Of a DNA stretch of 52,755 bases, positions 8,865-17,406 are shown one piece after another. The DNA is taken from contig NZ_JAKSYM010000303.1 of assembly GCF_022829545.1 (NCBI RefSeq), positions 1 to 52,755 on the forward strand, read 5' to 3'. Positions within the stretch are counted from its first letter, which is position 1, and each line of letters begins with the position of its first letter. This stretch comes from Methylobacterium sp. J-030. GTDB taxonomy: Bacteria; Pseudomonadota; Alphaproteobacteria; Rhizobiales; Beijerinckiaceae. Position numbers and translations under genes: made by a program. The notes beneath the pieces are model-generated. The model saw only the letters and a list, made by a program, of their open reading frames with translations. It was not told where the DNA came from and made no database searches.

Positions 8865-9200
8865 TCAGTCGCAGCGATTGATTTTCTTGGCGATCCGCAG
8901 GCCGCGCAGCTCGCTCCGTAGGTCGATCGCAACGACGCCTTCGCCGCATTGCTCGAATGCGTCGCGGGCGTCGTCGTAGCGGTCGCCGACTTCGTCGAGC
9001 GTGTCGCAGACACGATCGTGGTTGCCGAGCCGCGCCTCCTGGCGAGCCTGGAAGCGCAGGGCGTTCGCCTCATCGACCTTGCGCTGGGCCTCCAGGCAGG
9101 CCGGAAGGGCCAGGGCCGAGGAGGTCAGGGCGAGGCCCGCCAGCGGGCCGGCGAGGCAGCGAAGAAGAGTAGCCGAACTGGCTCTCACGATGACACTCAC
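8865..9200 (-). CDS. Secreted protein of unknown function
   Basis: A 111-residue protein with a hydrophobic N-terminus (LLRCLAGPLAGLALTSSALA) that looks like a signal peptide cleaved near residue 32. The mature part is helical and charged, with four cysteines (CLEAQ, RVCDT, EQCGE and the terminal NRCD), suggesting two disulfides in the periplasm. No family is recognised. A further in-frame start lies upstream of none of the hydrophobic segment, so this start is acceptable. It has no operon partner. Confidence 0.6.
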   Translation of the reverse strand: MSVIVRASSATLLRCLAGPLAGLALTSSALALPACLEAQRKVDEANALRFQARQEARLGNHDRVCDTLDEVGDRYDDARDAFEQCGEGVVAIDLRSELRGLRIAKKINRCD

Positions 9201-9314
9201 GCACGCGTTGCTGGGCAGGCCGAACGGGCACCGCCGGGATTTCCGGGGCAGCGCAGGACCACCCCGTCTCTGTGGGCAAAAACGGTGAAGCTGTGGTGAA
9301 GGTTCCGGCCGAAA

Positions 9315-9824
9315 TCAGCGCTTCCCCCGCAAGCGCGAGGTGAGGATTGCGGGGAGCGCCACCGGCGCCGGGCCCATCGGATCGACCCCGACATCGTATT
9401 GCTTGGGCATCGGCTTGAGCTTGCCGTGGCTGTGCCCGTGCAGGTTGAGGGCGCCTTTGCTCATGCCGTTCCAGGTGCGGAACGCGTAGTGGCAGAGCAC
9501 CACCATCCGGTCCTCGACGGCGAATTCCGCGTAGTGGCGCACCGAGGCCCAGCCAGGCGCCGCAAGGGTGTCGGGTCCGTCATTGTTGCCGACGATCAGA
9601 TGCTTCTCGCCGTGGAGGCCATCGAGGATCTCGCGGATCCGCGCACCGCTCGGGCCGAGGGCGAAGTCGCCGAGGTGCCAGACGGTGTCGCCGGGCGTCA
9701 CCACGTCGTTCCAGGCCGCGATCAGGCCGGCATCGTGGGCGTCGAGGTCCGGATAGGGCCTGTGATCGAAGCGCAGCGCCCGCGGATCGCCGAAATGCGT
9801 GTCGCCCGTGAAGAAGATGGTCAC
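9315..9824 (-). CDS. Metallophosphoesterase (calcineurin-like, YfcE-type)
   Basis: A 169-residue phosphoesterase with the metal-binding motifs in order: GDTHFG near the start, GDFALG, GNNDG, an H in VVLCHYAF, and HGHSHG. All metal ligands of the binuclear site are present. The start is a GTG at 9824 giving V/M-TIFFTGDTHFG; upstream in-frame codons run into Ala/Arg-rich sequence without homology. Substrate is unknown; small members of this class cleave phosphodiesters or phosphomonoesters. It is divergent from the CcdA gene across 168 bp. Confidence 0.88.
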   Translation of the reverse strand: MTIFFTGDTHFGDPRALRFDHRPYPDLDAHDAGLIAAWNDVVTPGDTVWHLGDFALGPSGARIREILDGLHGEKHLIVGNNDGPDTLAAPGWASVRHYAEFAVEDRMVVLCHYAFRTWNGMSKGALNLHGHSHGKLKPMPKQYDVGVDPMGPAPVALPAILTSRLRGKR

Positions 9825-9992
9825 CGTTCGGCTCCGCGTATGGCCGGGATGCGGTCCGCAACCCGGATGGGCGCCGAAGCGCCGGGCGGGCGGCGTGGTT
9901 CCCACGAAGCCGTGACGTGCGGGCGCGTTGACGGCGCACCCAACGGCGACGAAGCCTGCGCACCCTGGATGATGTCGGGGAGGACCCGGGCG

Positions 9993-10712
9993 ATGCTCGG
10001 AACGGTGACTTTCGCGTTCCTGGCCGGGCTGCTGTCGGTGCTGTCGCCCTGCGTGCTGCCACTGGTGCCGATCGTCCTCGGGACGGCGGCGGCGGAGCAT
10101 CGGCTCGGCCCGCTGGCCCTGGCGGCGGGGCTGGCGATCGCCTTCACGGCCATCGGCCTGTTCGTGGCGACCCTGGGCTTCGCCATCGGCCTCGATGGCG
10201 ACGTGTTCCGCTCGGCCGGCGCGATCCTGATGGTCGTCGTCGGGCTGGTGCTGATGCTGCCGCGGCTTCAGGCCCGGGTCGCGACCGCGGCCGGTCCTGT
10301 GGCTGCCTGGGCCGAGACCCGCTTCGGCGGCGTCGGGCCGGGCGGCCTCTCCGGACAGTTCGCCGTGGGTCTGCTGCTCGGGGCAGCGTGGGGCCCCTGC
10401 GTCGGGCCGACCCTCGGGGCCGCCTCGCTGATGGCGGCCCGCGGCGAGCATCTCGGCGGCGTCGCGCTGACGATGCTGGCCTTCGGGATCGGCGCCGCCC
10501 TGCCCCTGATGCTGCTGGGTTTCGCCTCCCGCGAGGCGCTGATGCGCTGGCGTGGCGGCCTTGCGGCGGCCGGCCGGACCGCGAAGGCCGGCCTGGGCGC
10601 CCTGCTGATCGCGCTGGGCCTGCTGGTGCTGACCGGGCTCGACAAGCACGCGGAGACCGCCATCGTGGCGGCCTCGCCGGACTGGCTCACCACGGTGACG
10701 ACGCGCTACTGA
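9993..10712 (+). CDS. CcdA-type cytochrome c biogenesis / thiol-disulfide transmembrane protein
   Basis: A 239-residue, six-helix inner-membrane protein of the CcdA/DsbD-transmembrane family, which passes electrons from cytoplasmic thioredoxin to the periplasm. The two redox cysteines are present: Cys20 in VLSPCVLP and Cys136 in WGPCVGP, each flanked by prolines as in the family. The ATG at 9993 follows GGGGAGGA. An in-frame start at 9399 would fuse it to sequence antisense to the phosphoesterase and is rejected. It is followed by the decayed selD, so its usual partner cannot be inferred. Confidence 0.88.
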   Translation: MLGTVTFAFLAGLLSVLSPCVLPLVPIVLGTAAAEHRLGPLALAAGLAIAFTAIGLFVATLGFAIGLDGDVFRSAGAILMVVVGLVLMLPRLQARVATAAGPVAAWAETRFGGVGPGGLSGQFAVGLLLGAAWGPCVGPTLGAASLMAARGEHLGGVALTMLAFGIGAALPLMLLGFASREALMRWRGGLAAAGRTAKAGLGALLIALGLLVLTGLDKHAETAIVAASPDWLTTVTTRY

Positions 10713-10787
10713 CGAGAGCCAGCGTCATTCGGACCGGGGACCAGCCGTGACCGAAGCCGCCCGCCGATGAAGCCTCGCCCAGGCCGG

Positions 10788-11280
10788 CGGCTGCACGCTC
10801 GATCCGGCGGTCTTGCGCCAGCTTTTAGCATCGCAGCCGGCCGCCGCGCCATTCGCGCGTCGGCCCATCGGCAACGAGACATCGGACGATGCGGCGTTCT
10901 GAAACTCGACGACGGCGCAAGCGTGTGCGCCACCACGGACTTCTTCATCCCGTTGGTAAACGATACGGTCGCTTTCGGCCGAAACGCGGCCGATGCTCAG
11001 CCGCTTCCGCCGCGGGCGGCAGCGCTCAGCAGGTTTCGCGGAAGCGGTCACCGGTCTTGCGATGAAAACCTGCGACCGCCCGAGGACTTGAGCGTCGGCG
11101 AGGCGGTCGACCTGCCCGTCGATCGCCTGGAGTGGCGCCGCCACCTGCCCTTCGATCCGCAGACCTCCGGCGGCCTGCCGGTCACCTGTGCGGCCGACCG
11201 GGTGGAGGCCATCCCGGCCCGCATCCGCGACGGCGGTCATCCGGCCGCCGCCCGGATCGGCCGCAGGGCGGCGGCCCCCG
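10788..11280 (+). pseudogene. selD: Decayed selenophosphate synthase (selD)
   Basis: Three blocks of SelD are readable. In one frame: [20 protein letters not shown] then a TGA at 10900. In the next frame: [20 protein letters not shown] followed by VNDTVAFGRNAA. Then, after a gap where about half the protein should be, LPFDPQTSGGLPVTCAADRV and EAIPARIRDGGHPAAARIG. The DDA(A/S)V, TTDFF and DPQTSGG motifs are diagnostic for SelD. The catalytic loop keeps the Cys but has lost the following Cys-Lys. The frameshift at about 10895 and the large internal deletion make it non-functional. The rest of the gap to 11459 holds nothing I can identify. Confidence 0.85.
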
Positions 11281-11459
11281 CGAACCCGCGTGGACGGCCG
11301 GACGCCTTGATCAGGGCCGATCCGCGAGAGGCAATCTTCAACTTTCGCGTCCAGGGTGTAGCCGCACACGATGCCTGCGCCGCCCGAGCTACCTTGACCG
11401 ACGCCTCCGTCCCATCGCCGCCGGCACACGGCATCGTCGGCTGGCCGTTCGGTCCGGCC

Positions 11460-13364
11460 GTGACCAGCCCGGCCCGGCCCAGGTCGCTGCCCGACGGGCG
11501 GCCGTGGCCCCGGATCCGCATCGTGACCGTGGTGCGGTCCGAAACGGGGCTCGGCGAGACCGTCGCGTCGGTCCTGCGCCAGGATTACTCCGGATTCCGG
11601 CACGATCTCGTCGCGCCCGGCGAGGCGCATTCAGCCGTCGCGCGGATCCTGGACGATCATGCCGTCGATCACCTGCTCTGGCTCGATGCCGGCGATCTCC
11701 TCGCCCCCGGCGCGTTGACCGCCCTGGCGCTGGAGGCGGCGCTGACGGGGGCCGCCGCGGTGGCGGGCCTGCGCGTCCTGTTCGACACGGCGGTCCGCGG
11801 CCTCGACAGCCCAGCCTTCTCGGGGGCGTCCGCCGTCACGGGCAGCGCGGTGCTCTGGGCACGCGGGAGCCTCGGCGCGGCAGCCCTGATCGGCGCCGAC
11901 GGGACGTTCGACGCCGCCGCGGCATGGTCGGCGATCCCGGAGGACGACCGCCGGACCATCGGCCGCCCGGTGCTGCTGCACCGGCAGGCGGGGGCCCTGA
12001 CGCCGTCACAGGGCCTGTCCATCGTCTCGCTCACCGGGACGGGCACACAGGGTGGAGCCGGCGTGGCGCAGCGGCGGCTCGCCGAGGCGCTCGCCCTCGC
12101 GGGCCATCACCTCACCCCGGTCGCGCTGAGCGACCGCCCCGAGGCGGCCGAGTGGGCCGACAGCTTCCCCCAGGCCGAGGCGGTGATCGCATCCGCCGCC
12201 CCCGACCTCGTCCTCGCCGGCAACCTGCACGGCGCGACCCGCAGCCTCGACGTGGTCGACCGCCTACGCCGGCGCGGTCCGGTCGCCTTGGTGCTGCACG
12301 ATCTTTTCCCCCTGACCGGCCGATGCGCCCACCCCCGGGATTGCCGGCGCGCCGCGATCGGCTGCGACGCGGCCTGCCCCGGGCCGGACGAATATCCGCA
12401 GCTCGCCCCCCGTCGGATCGCCGGGATGCACGCTCGGAAGCGTGCTGCTCTGGCCGGCCCCGCGGGTCCGTGGCTCCTCGCCAATTCCGACTGGACGCTG
12501 GCGCGCGCCCGGGAACTCGCACCCCCGGGAACCCCGGCGGAGCCGATCCGGCTCGCCTTTCCGACCGCCGTGTTTCGTCCCGGCGATCGCGCGGCTTTGC
12601 GCCGCCGGCTCGGTCTGCCACCGGACGACGTGCTCATCCTGATCTCCGCCGTGATCGTCGACGGGCCCGACAAGGGGTTTCACGATCTCCGCGCCGCGCT
12701 TCGGGACGTGGCGCGGCCGGGGGTGGGCGTGGTGGCGATCGGCCGGCTCGATGATCCGGCAAAGCTCGGTATCGCCAACCTGTTCGCACCGGGGCTCATC
12801 GCCGACGAGGCGACCCTCGCCGCATGGTACGGCGCCTGCGACCTCCACGCCACCGCGAGCCGCCACGAGACCCTCGGGCAGACGCCGATCGAGGCCGGCC
12901 TGTGCGGCGTGCCGACCTTGGCCTACCGCACCTCCGGCCTGACCTCCGCGGTGATCGACGGCGTGTCGGGCCGTCTCGTGCCGGTAAAGCCCGGCGCCCT
13001 GGCCGAAGCCCTGGCGGCGCTGGTGGACGACCCGGAGGGGCGCGCCCGGCTCGGCGCCTTCGCGCGGATCGCCCTGGAGAGCCGCTACAGCCCGGCCGCC
13101 GCAGCCCTCTCGCTGGAGGCCATCTTCCGGCGGCACGGGCTGAGGGACGCGGCGGCGCGGCCCACCTTCGAACCCGCGATGCTCGGTCACTTCGCCTTCG
13201 CGGCGGTCCGGCAGGCCGGCGCGGTCGGGACAGTCCCGGCGGCCTCCCGGTCCCTCGTGCGCTACGTGCGGAGGGCCAAGCAGATGGTCCTCGGGCGCCG
13301 GATGCCCCTCCTCGTGCGCCGCTGCCTCTATCTCGCGGGACGCCTGCGCCGGAGCCTGCCGTGA
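11460..13364 (+). CDS. Glycosyltransferase with GT2-like N-terminal and GT4 C-terminal regions
   Basis: A 634-residue protein in the exopolysaccharide block. The N-terminus (about 20-110) resembles a GT-A/GT2 fold: RIRIVTVVRSETGLGETVASVLRQ and DHLLWLDAGDLLAPG. The rest is a GT4 GT-B enzyme. It includes VALVLHDLFPLTGRC with a Cys-rich patch common in colanic-acid-type GT4 proteins, VIVDGPDKGFHDL for nucleotide-sugar binding, and the catalytic EX7E motif in HETLGQTPIEAGLCG. The start is uncertain. GTG at 11460 is the first sensible codon before the first beta strand; the frame stays open upstream into selD remnants. It overlaps the next gene by 4 nt. Confidence 0.75.
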   Translation: MTSPARPRSLPDGRPWPRIRIVTVVRSETGLGETVASVLRQDYSGFRHDLVAPGEAHSAVARILDDHAVDHLLWLDAGDLLAPGALTALALEAALTGAAAVAGLRVLFDTAVRGLDSPAFSGASAVTGSAVLWARGSLGAAALIGADGTFDAAAAWSAIPEDDRRTIGRPVLLHRQAGALTPSQGLSIVSLTGTGTQGGAGVAQRRLAEALALAGHHLTPVALSDRPEAAEWADSFPQAEAVIASAAPDLVLAGNLHGATRSLDVVDRLRRRGPVALVLHDLFPLTGRCAHPRDCRRAAIGCDAACPGPDEYPQLAPRRIAGMHARKRAALAGPAGPWLLANSDWTLARARELAPPGTPAEPIRLAFPTAVFRPGDRAALRRRLGLPPDDVLILISAVIVDGPDKGFHDLRAALRDVARPGVGVVAIGRLDDPAKLGIANLFAPGLIADEATLAAWYGACDLHATASRHETLGQTPIEAGLCGVPTLAYRTSGLTSAVIDGVSGRLVPVKPGALAEALAALVDDPEGRARLGAFARIALESRYSPAAAALSLEAIFRRHGLRDAAARPTFEPAMLGHFAFAAVRQAGAVGTVPAASRSLVRYVRRAKQMVLGRRMPLLVRRCLYLAGRLRRSLP

Positions 13365-14473
13365 CGCCGCGAGCCGACACGTCCGCCTTACGGTCCCGGC
13401 TGATCTATCTCGACCAGACCCACCTGCGCAGGCACGTCACGGGGATCGAGCGGGTCACCCTCGACCTGTTCGCCCCCGACAAGCTCGCGCCGCACACAGT
13501 CCGGGCGATCACCAGCGCATCCCTGCCGGGCATGATCGCCGCACAGCATCTCGCCTTGCCCCTGCGCGCGCTGCGGGACCGGGACGCGCTGTTCCTGTTC
13601 CCAGGCTTCCCGCCGGGGCCCCTCTGCGCGCTCGCGGCCGAGCGTTGCCTGCTCTACGTGCACGACACCTTCCTCCTCACCCGTCCGGAGGATCTGAGCC
13701 TGCGCAGCCGACTCTACATGAGCCCGAGCTTCGCCCTCGCCCTGCGCTGGTGCCCGAACCTGTTCGTCAACAGCCGGACCACGGGCGAGGCCGTGCGCGC
13801 CATCTGCGCGCCCGGAGCCCGGGTGGCGCTGCTGCGGCCGCCGGTGCGCGACACCTTCGGACTCGGCGACCTGCCGGGGCCGCCCCCCTATGGGCCGGGC
13901 GACACGCTGCGCCTCCTCGCGATCGGGACCATCGAGCCGCGGAAGAACTACCCGGCCGCCCTCGCGCTGACGGCGGCGCTGATCCGGGCCGGCGTGCCGG
14001 CGGAGCTGCACCTCGTGGGCCGGCTCGGCTGGGGCCGGCACGACTTCCTGGACGATCCCCCGCCCTTCCTGCACCGGCACGGCTATCTGTCGGATGCCGA
14101 ACTGCGCGGCCTCGTGGCGTCGTGCCACGTGCTGCTCTCGACCTCGAAGGCCGAGGGGCTCGGGCTGCCGCTGCTGGAGGTCCAGCATGGCGGCCTGCCG
14201 GTGGTGGCGCCGGATGATCCGGTGTTTCGCGAGGTTCTGGGCCGATCCGGCCTGCTGATCCGGCCGGAGGCGCCGGACGCGGCCGCACGCAGACTGGAGG
14301 CTTGGCTCTCCGGTGACAATCTGGCCCGGGCGGCCGCCGCGAGCCGGGACAACGTGGAGCGCTGGAACGCTGCGGCGCGCGAGGACGGTCGACGCTTCCA
14401 CCGTTTCCTCGCGGGGGATCCCACGGCCTACGATGCCGTGAACACGATCGTGTCAGATCAGCCCACCGCCTGA
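13361..14473 (+). CDS. GT4 family glycosyltransferase
   Basis: A 370-residue GT-B glycosyltransferase that starts with GTG at 13361 inside a GTGA overlap with the preceding gene, so the two are probably translationally coupled. Typical features are LLAIGTIEPRKNYPAAL (start of the nucleotide-sugar domain), LHLVGRLGWG, a GYLSDAELRGL strand-loop, and the EX7E motif in SKAEGLGLPLLEVQHGG. The N-terminal YLDQTHLRRHVTGIERVT resembles mannosyltransferase-like GT4 enzymes. It probably adds a sugar to a lipid-linked EPS repeat unit; donor and acceptor are unknown. Confidence 0.88.
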   Translation: MTPRADTSALRSRLIYLDQTHLRRHVTGIERVTLDLFAPDKLAPHTVRAITSASLPGMIAAQHLALPLRALRDRDALFLFPGFPPGPLCALAAERCLLYVHDTFLLTRPEDLSLRSRLYMSPSFALALRWCPNLFVNSRTTGEAVRAICAPGARVALLRPPVRDTFGLGDLPGPPPYGPGDTLRLLAIGTIEPRKNYPAALALTAALIRAGVPAELHLVGRLGWGRHDFLDDPPPFLHRHGYLSDAELRGLVASCHVLLSTSKAEGLGLPLLEVQHGGLPVVAPDDPVFREVLGRSGLLIRPEAPDAAARRLEAWLSGDNLARAAAASRDNVERWNAAAREDGRRFHRFLAGDPTAYDAVNTIVSDQPTA

Positions 14474-14653
14474 ACGCCGTACGTAGTCTGCGACCGGACG
14501 ACGACTTTTCTCGCCTTAAAGTGGTGACAGTTAACTCTCCCACTAGACCGATCATCTGCAGGTGTTGAATCGCAGAAGTCGGCTCAAGGCGAGAGTACTT
14601 TGGCGGTACGGCGATTGCTGACATACCCTGGAAGACACTGGCCACGGCGGCGT

Positions 14654-14689
14654 CCTGTTCCGAATCGGCACGAAGCTGATCGGAACAGG
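14654..14689 (+). other. Hairpin in the 5' leader of the Wzz gene
   Basis: A perfect 10-bp inverted repeat (CCTGTTCCGA and complement, 16-nt spacer) lies 54 nt before the Wzz start, followed by a repeated GAACAGGAACAGG. The surrounding 270-bp gap is less GC-rich than the genes and holds the motif ACTAGACCG at 14542. It may be a leader control element or an operator; no function is shown. Confidence 0.4.
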
Positions 14690-14743
14690 AACAGGACGAC
14701 GGGGACGGTGGCCGATCGATCCGTCCCAGAGGGTCAGGGAGCG

Positions 14744-16225
14744 ATGCGTATGTTCGACTTCTCGACGCGAATTAGTGGTGAGCAACCCGTCCGGATTGTA
14801 CTTCCGGAGGTGACGCCCCGAAACGATCCCAAGGTGATGCTGCGGCGCCTGTGGCGCGGCCGCAGCTTCATCGCGCTGAGCGCCCTGTTCATGGTCGCGG
14901 TCGCGATCGCGCTGCTCGGCCTGATCCCGCCGCGCTACACCTCAAGCATCCAGATCCTCGTCGATCCGAGCGACCTCCGGGTCGTCGAGAACGACGTGAA
15001 CGCCCGCCAGCCCCAGGCCGACAGCGGCGTCTCGATCGCCGAGAGCCAAGTGCGGGTGATCCAGTCCGACAACGTGTTGCGCCGGGTGATCGCCCGTCTG
15101 CACCTCGATCAGGACGACGAGTTCGTGCTGCCCGAGGGCAACAGCGCGACGCTCAACTGGATCAAGGGCGCGCTCGGCATGCTGCCGCCGCCCGCGAGCC
15201 GGGACCCGGTCAACATCGCCCTCGACACGCTGCAGAACCGGCTGAGCGTCCGCCGGGCGGAGCGGACCTTCGTGATCGACGTCTCGGTCCAGTCCCGCGA
15301 CCCCGAGAAGGCCGCGCAGATCGCCAACGCGATCGGCGACGCCTACTTCGCCGAGGAGGCCTCCGCCCGAACGGAGACCGCCCGCCGCGCCTCGGATGCC
15401 CTGGCGGGCCGGCTCGCCAGCCTCAAGCGGGACGTCGAGCAGGCCGAGGATGCGGTGGTGCGCTACCGCGAGGATCACAAGCTCGTAGCCTCGAGCGGGC
15501 GCCTGCTCACGGATCAGCAGCTCGGCGACCTGAACCAGCAGCTCGTCACCGCCGCGATCAAGACCGCGGAGGCGAAGGCACGGCTCGATCAGGCGCGCAA
15601 GATGCGCTCGGCGGATCCGAGCACCGCCCTGCCCGAGATGCTGCAGTCGCTGGAGATGCAGGCGCTGCGCCAGCAATACGCCACGCTCTCCCGCAACACC
15701 GCCGAGCTCGCGACCCGGCTCGGCGAGCGCCACCCGGCCATGGCCGAGCAATACGCCCAGCAGCGGGACCTCCAGCGCCTGATCCAGCGCGAGAAGGAGC
15801 GGATCATCGACACGACCCAGAAGGATTACGACCGGGCGGCTGCCAGCGAGGCGGCGATCCGGGGCAGTCTCGACCAGGTCAAGACCGAGACGGTCTCCAG
15901 CGACCGGGCCTATGTCGGCCTGCGCGAGCTGGAGCGGACGCTCGAAGCCCGCCGGGGCGTCTACGAGGCCTACCTGAAGCGCGCCCGCGAGGCGAGCGAG
16001 CAGGAGCGGCTCAACACCACCAACGTGCGGATCATCTCCGCGGCGACGCCTGCCCGCCAGCGGACCTTCCCGCCCTCGCCGAAGATCGTCCTGCCGCTCG
16101 CCCTGGTGCTGGGTCTGCTGCTCGGCGGCGGCATCGCCCTGGCACTCGGTGCCGACAGCGACCGCCGCCGTTCGCAGCGGACCGCCGTCCGTCCCGGCGC
16201 AAGCTTCCGAGCCGCCGATGCGTAA
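14744..16225 (+). CDS. Wzz/GumC-type polysaccharide chain-length / export protein
   Basis: A 493-residue polysaccharide co-polymerase. It has a cytoplasmic N-terminus, a transmembrane helix at about 42-60 (FIALSALFMVAVAIALLGL), a long periplasmic region with coiled coils (about 210-430), and a second helix at about 447-468. The Wzz signature YTSSIQILVDPSDLRVV follows helix 1, and a proline-rich FPPSPKIVLP precedes helix 2. There is no C-terminal tyrosine kinase domain, so any autokinase partner is separate. The ATG at 14744 follows GGGTCAGGGA; upstream in-frame codons lack membrane-protein character. It probably controls chain length of the polymer built by the neighbouring transferases. Confidence 0.88.
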   Translation: MRMFDFSTRISGEQPVRIVLPEVTPRNDPKVMLRRLWRGRSFIALSALFMVAVAIALLGLIPPRYTSSIQILVDPSDLRVVENDVNARQPQADSGVSIAESQVRVIQSDNVLRRVIARLHLDQDDEFVLPEGNSATLNWIKGALGMLPPPASRDPVNIALDTLQNRLSVRRAERTFVIDVSVQSRDPEKAAQIANAIGDAYFAEEASARTETARRASDALAGRLASLKRDVEQAEDAVVRYREDHKLVASSGRLLTDQQLGDLNQQLVTAAIKTAEAKARLDQARKMRSADPSTALPEMLQSLEMQALRQQYATLSRNTAELATRLGERHPAMAEQYAQQRDLQRLIQREKERIIDTTQKDYDRAAASEAAIRGSLDQVKTETVSSDRAYVGLRELERTLEARRGVYEAYLKRAREASEQERLNTTNVRIISAATPARQRTFPPSPKIVLPLALVLGLLLGGGIALALGADSDRRRSQRTAVRPGASFRAADA

Positions 16226-17081
16226 CCTCGGGCAGATCCGACTCGACCTGAAAGCGGCGGATCCGCTTCCCCGGGAGGTGCGCACCGTCCGGTTGCCCAC
16301 CCCCCTGCTCCCGGGCTCGGCCCTGCCGGGCGCGACCGCCGAGCTGTTCGGCCTGCGCTTCAGCACCGGCAGCGCCGAATCGATCGTGGCCGCGGTGGCG
16401 GCCCGACGGGACGACGGGCTCCGGATGATCGTAACGGCGAATGTCGATCACATCGTCCAGCTCAGTGCGGACGCGGCCTTTCGCGGCGCCTACGACCGTG
16501 CCGCCGCCCGGACGCTCGACGGGATGCCCCTGGTCTGGCTTGCACGGGCCGCCTGTCGCCGTCCGGTCCATCGCGTGACCGGCCACGATCTCCTGGCCTG
16601 CGTGCTGGCCGATCCGCCGCCCTTCGCCCAGCGGATCTTCCTGGTCTCGGCCCGGCAGGACGCGGCGGATGCGCTCACGGCCCGGCTGCGCGCCGAGGGT
16701 CTGCCCGAAGGGGCGGTGACGAGCGCCGTCCCACCCTACGGCTTCGAGGCCGATCGCGACTACAGCCGGGACTTGGCAACTCGGATCCGCGCTCATGGGA
16801 CGACGCTCCTGGTGATGGGCGTCGGAGCGCCGAAATCCGAGATCTGGATCGATCGGCACCGGTCCGAGCTGGGTGACCCCGTGGTGTTCTGCGTCGGGGA
16901 CGCGCTGAACGTGGCGGCGGGCTATCTGACGCGGGCGCCGAGCCTGATGCAGCACCTGGGCCTCGAATGGGTCTTCCGGTTTCTCCAGGCACCACGGCGG
17001 CTGTTTCGCCGCTACTTCATCAAGTCCTGGCGCTTCATCGGCATCGTCGCGCGGGACCGGCTCGCGGATCGCGGGGGCTGA
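16218..17081 (+). CDS. WecG/TagA/CpsF family glycosyltransferase
   Basis: A 287-residue GT26 enzyme that transfers a sugar (often N-acetylmannosaminuronate-type or glucose-type residues) to a lipid-linked acceptor. Family motifs are seen in order: IVTANVDHIVQL, RTLDGMPLVWLAR, RVTGHDLLACVL, then LLVMGVGAPKSEIWI and VFCVGDALNVAAGYLTRAP. The C-terminal LGLEWVFRFLQAPRRLFRRYF is the usual membrane-association tail. The ATG at 16218 overlaps the Wzz stop by 8 nt. It is the last gene of the EPS block; a strong hairpin follows at 17214. Confidence 0.92.
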   Translation: MRNLGQIRLDLKAADPLPREVRTVRLPTPLLPGSALPGATAELFGLRFSTGSAESIVAAVAARRDDGLRMIVTANVDHIVQLSADAAFRGAYDRAAARTLDGMPLVWLARAACRRPVHRVTGHDLLACVLADPPPFAQRIFLVSARQDAADALTARLRAEGLPEGAVTSAVPPYGFEADRDYSRDLATRIRAHGTTLLVMGVGAPKSEIWIDRHRSELGDPVVFCVGDALNVAAGYLTRAPSLMQHLGLEWVFRFLQAPRRLFRRYFIKSWRFIGIVARDRLADRGG

Positions 17082-17406
17082 ACGCGGCCCCCATCCTCGG
17101 GGACCACGACCGCGCGGCTTCCCGACACGCCCTCCCGCCTGTGCGGGCTGCGATAGTCGTGCAGCGCCCGGAGAAGGAGCGCGACGCCCCCGCGCCCCGC
17201 ATGCGGGACGAAACCCGCACGGACCTCGCCGTCCGTGCGGGACGCGCAGGTGAAACCGGAGCGACGGTGCGGGGCGACTCCGGACGAGCGCCGTCCCGAC
17301 GAGCCCCTCGTATCCGGAAGCCAACCCCTCTCGGTGATGAAAGGAGGGCTCCGCTCAGCACAGGCCGGACCCCGATGCCGCGCCGAACACGGCGCCGCGA
17401 CGCCCC
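17082..17406. other. Intergenic gap between convergent genes
   Basis: This 325-bp gap lies between the WecG-type gene and the minus-strand DUF4424 gene. Apart from the strong hairpin at 17214-17241 it shows several short GC palindromes but no convincing gene in either strand. Confidence 0.6.
17214..17241. terminator. Strong hairpin after the EPS block
   Basis: A perfect 11-bp stem (CCCGCACGGAC and complement) with a 6-nt loop lies between two convergent genes and can serve both strands. Confidence 0.65.

Noticed and set aside
14942..16366. A 474-codon open frame antisense to the Wzz gene
   Set aside because: No recognisable motif; the Wzz frame has clear membrane helices and family motifs.
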